Origin: an uncultured Prevotella sp.
Lineage (GTDB): Bacteria > Bacteroidota > Bacteroidia > Bacteroidales > Bacteroidaceae
Direction of reading: 5' to 3'
Assembly: GCA_905202125.1 (NCBI GenBank)
Contig: CAJKQX010000010.1
Location: forward strand, 1 to 43,334
Length of the DNA: 43,334 nt
The notes under the pieces were generated by a model. The model made no database searches, had not been told where the DNA came from, and saw nothing but the letters and a program-made list of their open reading frames with translations. Made by a program: the position numbers and the translations under genes. Positions 24,512-31,780 of the stretch are shown here, in pieces (positions within the stretch are counted from its first letter, which is position 1; each line of letters starts with the position of its first letter).

Positions 24512-25594
24512 ATGATGAAAATTAAAACAATATTGATCATACTGTTTCTCCCGATGAATTTTTGTTTTGCGGGCGGTGACAGCCTGTCGTACAAAAAGCC
24601 GTTTTTCAAACGTATTATCAACGGTATGTATCAATTTGTGAAGGAATTCAGTCAGGTAGATACCAACTATGTGGAACCACAGCACTACAATTACACACTA
24701 ATGCTCCAAAACACCAATACTTACGAGATGTACCGCATCCGTAGCAAAGGCGGCAATATCATCACTTTTGCCCCACAACCGTCAGTCAAGTTGGGACCAT
24801 ACGTAGGATGGCGATGGGTATTCCTGGGCTACACATTCGACTTGACACATATCGGTGATGACAAAAACAAGAAAGAGTTTGATCTCAGTCTTTACAGTTC
24901 GCAGATAGGCATAGACCTGTTTTATCGCAAGACGGGCAACGACTACAAGATACGCAGTATGCATCTCAGCGATGAAGTAAACTCTGACAAAATGAAAAAT
25001 ACCAATTACAGTGGTCTCAATGCAAGCATCAAAGGATTTAATATTTACTATATATTCAATCATCGCAAATTTTCCTACCCTGCTGCATTCAGCCAAAGCA
25101 CCGTCCAACGTGTCAGTTGCGGTTCGCCTATGGTCGGTATCGGATACACCAAGCACACATTGGAGATAGACTGGAATAAGCTGTATGCCACAGTGAGCGA
25201 CAAGCTCGGCGAAGAGGTCGCCGAGAAATACATGGACAAGAATCTCACGTTCGGCAAAATACAATATACTGATTTCGCAGTATCCGGTGGTTATGCATAC
25301 AACTGGGTGTTCGCTCACAACTGGCTGTTTGCATCATCGCTGTCATTGGCTTTAGGATACAAAAACACGAAGGGAGATGTCAATCATGATAGCTTCTCTT
25401 TTCGTGATTTCTCCATCAAAAACTTTAACATCGATGGTGTGGGACGTTTCGGGTTAGTATGGAACAATACTAAATGGTATTTCGGAGCAAGCACCATACT
25501 CCACTCATATAATTATAAAAAGAAACAATTCTCAACCAACAATTTTTTTGGAAGTTTGAATATCTACATTGGTTTCAATTTCGATAAACGATAA
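24512..25594 (+). CDS. DUF4421 family outer membrane-like protein
   Basis: The 360-residue protein starts with a signal peptide (about 1-21, ending NFCFAGG) and continues as a beta-strand-rich chain with the DUF4421 pattern: FVKEFSQVDTNYVEPQHYNYT, SVKLGPYVGWRWVFLGYTFDL, GIDLFYRKTGNDYKI. The end, LNIYIGFNFDKR, resembles a beta-barrel terminal strand. It is probably an outer membrane barrel of unknown function. Two ATGs (24512, 24515) are equivalent starts. It lies 6 bp before the DUF1460 gene, with which it likely forms an envelope pair. Confidence 0.82.
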   Translation: MMKIKTILIILFLPMNFCFAGGDSLSYKKPFFKRIINGMYQFVKEFSQVDTNYVEPQHYNYTLMLQNTNTYEMYRIRSKGGNIITFAPQPSVKLGPYVGWRWVFLGYTFDLTHIGDDKNKKEFDLSLYSSQIGIDLFYRKTGNDYKIRSMHLSDEVNSDKMKNTNYSGLNASIKGFNIYYIFNHRKFSYPAAFSQSTVQRVSCGSPMVGIGYTKHTLEIDWNKLYATVSDKLGEEVAEKYMDKNLTFGKIQYTDFAVSGGYAYNWVFAHNWLFASSLSLALGYKNTKGDVNHDSFSFRDFSIKNFNIDGVGRFGLVWNNTKWYFGASTILHSYNYKKKQFSTNNFFGSLNIYIGFNFDKR

Positions 25595-25600
25595 TACTTT

Positions 25601-26449
25601 ATGTCAAAGCTCGTAATATTATTTTTGTTTCTTATCCCAACCCCTGCATTCGCACAGAATGACATTCAATACAGACGTGACGATAGTCTGAAAGTCGTTA
25701 AACTGATAGAACAGGGCCTTCGGCGAGCCGGCGACACTAATATAATATTATATTTTGCACGGTCACTGAAAAATATTCCATACGTAGCCAAGACATTGGA
25801 TAAGAACACGTCAGAACAACTTGTAGTGAACCTAAGACAGATGGACTGCACCACGTATGTGGAGAATGTATTTGCGCTCTATCTCTGTGTGAAAAACAAG
25901 AAAAGACAATTTGACGATTTCTGCAACTATCTTCGACTTTTGAGATACGATGATGGCAAGATATCTTATATTCATCGTCTGCATTATTTCTCACAGTGGA
26001 TAGATAGCAACACTGATAAAGGATTTGTCTCTGAGTTAAAAATCCGAGACCCACAGATAGCAGTCAAGCAAACACTCCATTTAGACTATATGAGCAAACA
26101 TCCTGAACTTTATCCGGCATTGAAAAACGATCCACGTCTGATAGAGGATATCATGAATGCAGAAACAATGCTTAGCGGAAGGACATGCCAATACATTCCG
26201 AAAGAAATTATCAAAAATCACACCTTATTATATAATATAATACAAGATGGCGACATATTGGCCATCGTCACAAACAAGTCCGGCCTTGACACATCCCATA
26301 TAGGCATTGCTGTATGGCATAAGGATGGTTTGCATCTTCTCAATGCTTCTATGATATACAAAAAGGTAGTTGAAGAACCGATGACCCTTTACAACTATAT
26401 GAAAAAACACCCATCACAAATCGGCATCAGAGTGATTCGTGCAGAATAA
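25601..26449 (+). CDS. DUF1460 family peptidoglycan amidase-like protein
   Basis: The 282-residue protein has a signal peptide (about 1-19, ending AFAQ). The DUF1460 domain is NlpC/P60-like: the likely nucleophile Cys83 lies in MDCTTYVENVFAL and the catalytic His233 in DTSHIGIAVW, with a further His in GLHLLNAS. Characterised members cleave peptidoglycan-derived amides, so it probably acts on muropeptides in the periplasm. It is the last gene of the plus-strand run from 16.6 kb; 58 bp later the remains of a minus-strand dehydrogenase begin. No convincing terminator is seen after it. Confidence 0.85.
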   Translation: MSKLVILFLFLIPTPAFAQNDIQYRRDDSLKVVKLIEQGLRRAGDTNIILYFARSLKNIPYVAKTLDKNTSEQLVVNLRQMDCTTYVENVFALYLCVKNKKRQFDDFCNYLRLLRYDDGKISYIHRLHYFSQWIDSNTDKGFVSELKIRDPQIAVKQTLHLDYMSKHPELYPALKNDPRLIEDIMNAETMLSGRTCQYIPKEIIKNHTLLYNIIQDGDILAIVTNKSGLDTSHIGIAVWHKDGLHLLNASMIYKKVVEEPMTLYNYMKKHPSQIGIRVIRAE

Positions 26450-26507
26450 ACGATGACCAGTCGATTTTTTTACAGACTTTCAAGATTATCTTTACTGAAA
26501 TATTATT

Positions 26508-27208
26508 TCACATACAAGCCTTCAAAATTTCGAAGATATCATCACGGGTGCACAGCCTCATTGATTTCATCGCTAAGATTGGTACTCTGAGGCTTGCCCA
26601 TGTATGTTTCCATACAATGGCTCAGTGTATCAAATGCGCCACTGATAACCTGTCTCATTGGCAATGTGGCTGTCATATCGATGTCAAGAATCGCGAAAGA
26701 GTGGTATGCCCCGAACAAAGGTTGTTTTATTTTTTCTCTTCATTGGTAATTACAGCTACATTGTTCTGTTCGGCGCCTGTACCCGAAGCGGTGATTATGG
26801 CTCCCATCGGCACGAAATCTGTCGGTATGCAATGGTGCTCATACCACATGTCCCAGACATCTTCATCTGTCACGGCTTGTACCGATACAATCTTACAGCA
26901 ATCGATAACCGAACCGCCACCGACAGCCAAGATAAAATCTATGTTGTTATCACGTACAATCCGAGTGCCTTCTTGCACCTTCGCATAAGTGGGATTCGGC
27001 ATGATACCACCAAAATCGATAACTTTTTCCCACTATCCATGAGCCATTTATATATTCTGTCATAGAGTCCCGTGCACTTGATCGACTCTTTTCCATAGGC
27101 AAGAAGAACTTTCTCACCCACGTTCTTCATTTCTCTTTTAATTGCATGCTCAGCACATCCCTTGCCAAAATACTGACATACGGGATATTTGTATTCGAAA
27201 TTTTCCAT
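26508..27208 (-). pseudogene. Decayed iron-containing alcohol dehydrogenase (butanol dehydrogenase type)
   Basis: The start, MENFEYKYPVCQYFGKGC then KVLLAYGKESIK, and the segment ILAVGGGSVIDCCKI with ITASGTGAEQNN are diagnostic of Fe-ADH. Two single-base losses break the frame, both in A-runs of the coding strand: near 27024-27028 and near 26730-26735. A third frame continues with LDIDMTATLPMRQVISGAFDTLSHCMETYMGKPQSTN and INEAV, then jumps to TRDDIFEILKACM and a stop at 26508-26510, which looks like the native C terminus. Roughly 450 bp of the middle are missing if the ancestor was about 385 residues. Metal-ligand histidines beyond the jump are lost, so it cannot be functional. The promoter at 27259-27289 is intact. 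Confidence 0.85.
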
Positions 27209-27258
27209 TGCTATTATTTTTTGTTTATTGTCTTATAATTCATATGATCTTTTCATTG

Positions 27259-27289
27259 CAAAATTAAATAAATTGGATGAGGTGACAAC
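27259..27289 (-). promoter_or_regulatory. Promoter retained upstream of the alcohol dehydrogenase pseudogene
   Basis: Minus-strand GTTG (27289-27286), 19-bp spacer, TAATTTTG (27266-27259). Predicted UTR is about 45 nt to the pseudogene start. Confidence 0.55.
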
Positions 27290-27407
27290 AATAAAAAACT
27301 CGTATAAATGAATGAAGCGCATGGAAGGCCTCGGCTTCTATATACGAGCGGAAACATCCTGATATCATCTTCTTTACTATCAGTTTGCGGATTCCCATTT
27401 CCGAGCC

Positions 27408-27485
27408 ATTGTTGTCGGACGCTCCCGGGGGTGTTGCACCCCGCAGTGTTTTTCATAGTTTTAGGGCTTCGCCTGAATGAAAAAC
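27408..27485 (+). repeat. Hairpin-rich intergenic repeat-like segment
   Basis: Within the 571-bp gap 27209-27779, GGGGTG/CACCCC (27428-27433, 27437-27442) and GTTTTTCAT/ATGAAAAAC (27448-27456, 27477-27485) form two hairpins, the second with an inner AGG/CCT. The GC-rich character contrasts with its surroundings. From memory, similar sequence recurs between genes in Prevotella, giving spurious frames such as the 112-codon one at 27308-27646, which I do not call. Nothing else is seen in this gap except the two promoters and an rpsA-proximal dyad. Confidence 0.4.
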
Positions 27486-27671
27486 GTTGCGTTTATATTT
27501 GGAATTTTCAAGAATATATTTGCTTCTCTTTTGATAATGTGAGCCAGGAACCACTTAGTTTATCAAGACTTCTTAAGCATTGGCTGAATAGTTACACATC
27601 TTATAAAAATGAGAACAAAAAAGGAAAGAGTGTGAAATTTTACTAAATAATCACAATATTCAATATTATGC

Positions 27672-27714
27672 AGTGTTACCAACACTCGTATTTATAAAAT
27701 AATGTATAAATTTG
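27672..27714 (+). promoter_or_regulatory. rpsA promoter region with dyad
   Basis: TAAATTTG (27707-27714) is a good -7 box, 65 bp before rpsA. Where the -33 box should lie there is no TTTG; instead the dyad AGTGTT-ACC-AACACT (27672-27686) ends 20 bp upstream of the -7 box and could be an operator or activator site. Confidence 0.4.
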
Positions 27715-27779
27715 CACGATTTTGAAATTATTATTCACATAAAGTCTAACTTTATTAATTTATTTATTAAAAACTATTT

Positions 27780-29552
27780 ATGTCAAATTTAAAAAATGTG
27801 CAGCCATTGGCAGATTTCAATTGGGAAGAGTTTGAGAATGGTAGCAATGTAAACATCAGCAAGCAAGAACTAGAGAAAGCTTACGACGAAACACTCAACA
27901 AGGTATCAGAGCATCAAGTTGTTGAAGGAAAAGTAATCTCTATTGACAAAAAAGAGGTTGTCGTAAACATCGGTTACAAGAGCGACGGTATCATCCCTGC
28001 ATCTGAATTCCGTTACAACCCGGATCTCAAGATCGGTGACTTGGTAGAAGTTTATGTTGAAAACCAGGAAGACAAGAAAGGTCAATTGGTACTTTCTCAC
28101 AAGAAAGCTCGCCTCAGCAAGAGCTGGGAGCGTGTCAATGCAGCTCTCGACAACGAGGAAATCATACAAGGATACATCAAGTGTCGCACTAAGGGTGGTA
28201 TGATTGTTGATGTATTCGGCATCGAGGCATTCTTACCCGGAAGTCAGATCGATGTACATCCTATCCGCGACTACGATATCTTCGTAGGCAAGACAATGGA
28301 ATTCAAAGTTGTGAAAATCAATCAAGAATTCCGCAATGTTGTTGTTTCTCACAAAGCTCTTATCGAGGCTGAGTTGGAAGCACAGAAGAAAGAAATCATC
28401 GGTAAACTCGAAAAAGGTCAGATTCTTGAGGGTACCGTTAAGAATATCACAGCCTATGGTGTATTCGTTGATCTAGGCGGTGTTGACGGACTTATCCATA
28501 TCACAGACCTCTCTTGGGGCCGCGTAAGCGATCCGCACGAGATCGTTGCTTTGGATCAGAAGATCAATGTTGTAATACTCGACTTTGATGACGAGAAGAA
28601 ACGTATCGCCCTCGGTCTGAAACAACTCACTCCGCATCCGTGGGATGCTCTTGACGCAGACCTTAAAGTTGGAGACCATGTTAAGGGTAAAGTTGTCGTT
28701 ATCGCCGACTACGGTGCATTCGTTGAAATAGCTGCAGGTGTAGAAGGTCTGATTCACGTTTCAGAAATGAGCTGGAGCCAGCATCTGCGCAGTGCACAGG
28801 AATTCCTGCACGTAGGTGATGAGGTTGAGGCTGTCATCCTTACTCTCGACAGAGAAGAGCGCAAGATGTCTCTCGGTATCAAACAACTCAAAGAGGATCC
28901 GTGGGAAACAATCGAGGTTAAATACCCCGTAGGCAGCAAACACACAGCTAAGGTACGCAACTTTACTAATTTCGGTATCTTTGTTGAACTTGAAGAAGGT
29001 GTTGACGGCCTGATACATATCAGCGATCTGTCATGGACCAAGAAGGTTAAACACCCATCAGAGTTCACACAGGTAGGTGCCGACATTGATGTCGTAGTTC
29101 TCGAAATAGACAAAGAGAACCGTCGTTTGAGTCTTGGTCACAAACAGCTCGAAGACAACCCGTGGGATGCTTACGAGGCTATCTACACTCCGGGATCTGT
29201 CCACAGTGGCAAGATCACAGAGATGATGGACAAAGGTGCCGTCATAACACTTGACGAAGGTGGCGAAGGTTTCGCTACGCCTAAACATCTTGTAAAAGAA
29301 GATGGTACACAGGCACAAATTGGTGAGGAACTGTCGTTCAAGGTTATCGAATTCGTAAAAGAGACAAAACGTATCATTCTGTCTCACAGCCGTACATTCG
29401 AACAGCCGAAAGAAAACGTTAAGTCAACCACACGTAAGACTGCAAACAAGAAAGAAGTTGCACCCGCTATCAATAACGTTGCAGCAAGCACCACTCTTGG
29501 TGATCTCGAAGCACTCGCCGACTTGAAAGCAAAAATGGAAAAAGGTGAATAA
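27780..29552 (+). CDS. rpsA: 30S ribosomal protein S1
   Basis: The 590-residue protein binds mRNA on the 30S subunit and contains six S1 (OB-fold) repeats, starting near residues 48, 130, 218, 302, 389 and 476. Repeats 3-5 carry the conserved GVFVDLGGVDGLIHITDLSW pattern; repeats 1, 2 and 6 are more divergent, as in other S1 proteins. The Lys/Ala-rich C-terminal tail is family-typical. In Bacteroidota S1 is important because mRNAs generally lack Shine-Dalgarno sequences, in line with what is seen in this window. Monocistronic with a strong terminator. Confidence 0.97.
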   Translation: MSNLKNVQPLADFNWEEFENGSNVNISKQELEKAYDETLNKVSEHQVVEGKVISIDKKEVVVNIGYKSDGIIPASEFRYNPDLKIGDLVEVYVENQEDKKGQLVLSHKKARLSKSWERVNAALDNEEIIQGYIKCRTKGGMIVDVFGIEAFLPGSQIDVHPIRDYDIFVGKTMEFKVVKINQEFRNVVVSHKALIEAELEAQKKEIIGKLEKGQILEGTVKNITAYGVFVDLGGVDGLIHITDLSWGRVSDPHEIVALDQKINVVILDFDDEKKRIALGLKQLTPHPWDALDADLKVGDHVKGKVVVIADYGAFVEIAAGVEGLIHVSEMSWSQHLRSAQEFLHVGDEVEAVILTLDREERKMSLGIKQLKEDPWETIEVKYPVGSKHTAKVRNFTNFGIFVELEEGVDGLIHISDLSWTKKVKHPSEFTQVGADIDVVVLEIDKENRRLSLGHKQLEDNPWDAYEAIYTPGSVHSGKITEMMDKGAVITLDEGGEGFATPKHLVKEDGTQAQIGEELSFKVIEFVKETKRIILSHSRTFEQPKENVKSTTRKTANKKEVAPAINNVAASTTLGDLEALADLKAKMEKGE

Positions 29553-29578
29553 TAATTCGTCATTCATTTGAATATCTC

Positions 29579-29612
29579 AAACGGACAAGCAAAAAACTTG
29601 TCCGTTTTTATT
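29579..29612 (+). terminator. Intrinsic terminator of rpsA
   Basis: AAACGGACAAG (29579-29589) and CTTGTCCGTTT (29597-29607) form an 11-bp perfect stem with a 7-nt loop, followed by TTATTT. Confidence 0.9.
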
Positions 29613-29680
29613 TAAACGCAAACAAACCGTTAACACATGTTAATGACAAATTTTCTGGTCTAATACTTTAAATAATATGT

Positions 29681-29710
29681 ATTGTTTTCAAACTATTTTT
29701 ACTACCTTTG
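29681..29710 (+). promoter_or_regulatory. Promoter of rho
   Basis: ATTG (29681-29684), 18-bp spacer and TACCTTTG (29703-29710). The predicted 5' UTR is about 65 nt. The spacer is slightly shorter than usual. Confidence 0.55.
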
Positions 29711-29783
29711 CATCATAATTTTAACACAATATTGTTTCCATTCGCGAAACACATAATCATTACAACATTTTTATTATTTATAT

Positions 29784-31778
29784 ATGTACAGCAAAGACGA
29801 ACTATCATCTAAAAGTATATCAGAGTTGGAAGATATTGCCAATGAAAACGGAATTCAAATCAATAATGATACGACACAAGAAGATATAATATATGCAATT
29901 CTCGATAAACAAGCCGAGATTGAAGGCAACAAAAATCCTCTCGGCACTAAACGTCGTAGAACAAGAATATTAAAAAAAGACACTGACAGAGTTTACTCAG
30001 TGAATGGTAAAGACGGAGAAAATTTCGACTTGAAAAAGAGCAAAACTGCAACAGAACAACAATCTCTTTTTAAGGATGAGCTAACATCATCTAACGAAAG
30101 TAATATGGAAGAAACCACTGATACCGAAAAAACTACCAAGAAAGCCACAACCACCAAACGCAAGAGAAAATCCACAAAAGAGACGGAACAGAAGATTGAA
30201 ACAGATTCGGAGGAAATTAAGAATCAAGAAGAACAAACAGAATCAACTGTTACAGTCGAATCTTCCCAAAATCAGAACGAACAGTTAAACAAGGAGTCTG
30301 ATATTGATAATACTCCGAACGTTAATTCAACTGAAGTCGCTGAATCCGTCATTCCAGAGCAAGCATTCTCTGCAACAAGTAATCAACAAGAAGAAAACAG
30401 CGATCTTATAGCCCAGTTGCAAGCAAAAATCAACGCTCACAACGAAAACAACAATATTGAGAAGAGAGAACCAGTGACCGATGGTATCTGGGAGGGAGAC
30501 CCGGGCGACGGAACAGAATTTATTCCAATCGTCGACCTGCCCATAGAAGATCAGGGAGCACTTCCAACTTATGACATATTCGATAATCCGACATCACCGG
30601 CGCAAAACACGACACAGATATATCAACAAGCACCTTCAGAAAACATCAAATACGACTTTTCTGATATAATAAGCACGAATGGCGTATTGGAAGTGATGCC
30701 CGACGGGTACGGATTCTTGCGTTCGAGCGATTACAACTATCTTTCATCTCCGGATGACGTATATGTATCAGCACCGCAAATCAAAAGATATGGACTGAAA
30801 ACAGGAGACGTCGTCCAATGCCATGTACGCCCACCGCACGACGGCGAAAAATACTTTCCGCTGACAAGTATCGATAAAATCAATGGTCGAATACCGTCCG
30901 ACATACGCGATCGTATAGCATTCGAACATCTCACCCCACTCTTCCCCGATGAGAAATTCAACTTGTGTGGAGACAGAGCGACCACGAACCTCAGTACACG
31001 AATAGTTGATCTTTTCTCACCTATCGGTAAAGGTCAGCGTGCTCTCATCGTCGCCCAGCCCAAAACGGGTAAGACCATACTTATGAAAGACATCGCCAAT
31101 GCCATCGCTGCCAACCACCCCGAGGCTTATCTGATGATGCTTCTGATAGACGAACGTCCTGAAGAGGTCACAGACATGGCCCGTACGGTGAATGCAGAGG
31201 TCATTGCCTCGACATTCGATGAACCGGCAGAAAGACATGTAAAGATTGCCGGCATAGTACTGGAAAAGGCAAAACGAATGGTTGAATGTGGTCACGATGT
31301 GGTGATATTCCTTGATTCAATAACGCGTCTTGCACGCGCATATAATACAGTGGCACCTGCTTCAGGCAAAGTGCTTACCGGCGGTGTCGATGCCAATGCA
31401 CTGCAAAAACCCAAACGCTTTTTCGGTGCGGCACGTAATATCGAGGGCGGTGGTTCACTCACCATTATAGCAACGGCATTGATAGATACCGGTTCAAAGA
31501 TGGATGAGGTGATTTTCGAAGAATTCAAGGGAACCGGCAACATGGAACTGCAATTAGACCGCTCGTTATCAAACAAACGTATATTCCCGGCAGTCAATCT
31601 TGTTGCTTCAAGCACTCGTCGTGATGATCTGTTACAAGACAAGACTACACTCGACCGCATGTGGATATTGAGAAAATACATATCCGACATGAACCCGATT
31701 GAGGCAATGAATTCCATTCACGACAGAATGACACACACTCAGAACAACGATGAATTTCTTCTTTCCATGAATTCATAA
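29784..31778 (+). CDS. rho: Transcription termination factor Rho with long disordered insertion
   Basis: The 664-residue RNA-dependent ATPase ends transcription at C-rich unstructured RNA. Residues 1-45 are a Rho N-terminal domain; about 50-290 is a long hydrophilic, Glu/Thr/Asn/Gln-rich low-complexity insertion; the RNA-binding cold-shock-like domain follows (GVLEVMPDGYGFLRSSDYNY). The ATPase core shows Walker A AQPKTGKT (424-431), LLIDERPEEVTDM, Walker B VVIFLDSITRLARAYN, and the Q/R-loop segment GGVDANALQKPKRFFGAARN. E. coli Rho is 419 residues; the extra length is the insertion, a known feature of Bacteroidota Rho. uvrA starts 2 bp after its stop, so the two are co-transcribed. Confidence 0.96.
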   Translation: MYSKDELSSKSISELEDIANENGIQINNDTTQEDIIYAILDKQAEIEGNKNPLGTKRRRTRILKKDTDRVYSVNGKDGENFDLKKSKTATEQQSLFKDELTSSNESNMEETTDTEKTTKKATTTKRKRKSTKETEQKIETDSEEIKNQEEQTESTVTVESSQNQNEQLNKESDIDNTPNVNSTEVAESVIPEQAFSATSNQQEENSDLIAQLQAKINAHNENNNIEKREPVTDGIWEGDPGDGTEFIPIVDLPIEDQGALPTYDIFDNPTSPAQNTTQIYQQAPSENIKYDFSDIISTNGVLEVMPDGYGFLRSSDYNYLSSPDDVYVSAPQIKRYGLKTGDVVQCHVRPPHDGEKYFPLTSIDKINGRIPSDIRDRIAFEHLTPLFPDEKFNLCGDRATTNLSTRIVDLFSPIGKGQRALIVAQPKTGKTILMKDIANAIAANHPEAYLMMLLIDERPEEVTDMARTVNAEVIASTFDEPAERHVKIAGIVLEKAKRMVECGHDVVIFLDSITRLARAYNTVAPASGKVLTGGVDANALQKPKRFFGAARNIEGGGSLTIIATALIDTGSKMDEVIFEEFKGTGNMELQLDRSLSNKRIFPAVNLVASSTRRDDLLQDKTTLDRMWILRKYISDMNPIEAMNSIHDRMTHTQNNDEFLLSMNS

Positions 31779-31780
31779 TT

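Noticed and set aside
27308..27646. 112-codon open frame before rpsA
   Set aside because: Runs through two hairpins, Cys/Arg-rich then Asn/Lys-rich, no promoter or domain; likely spurious.
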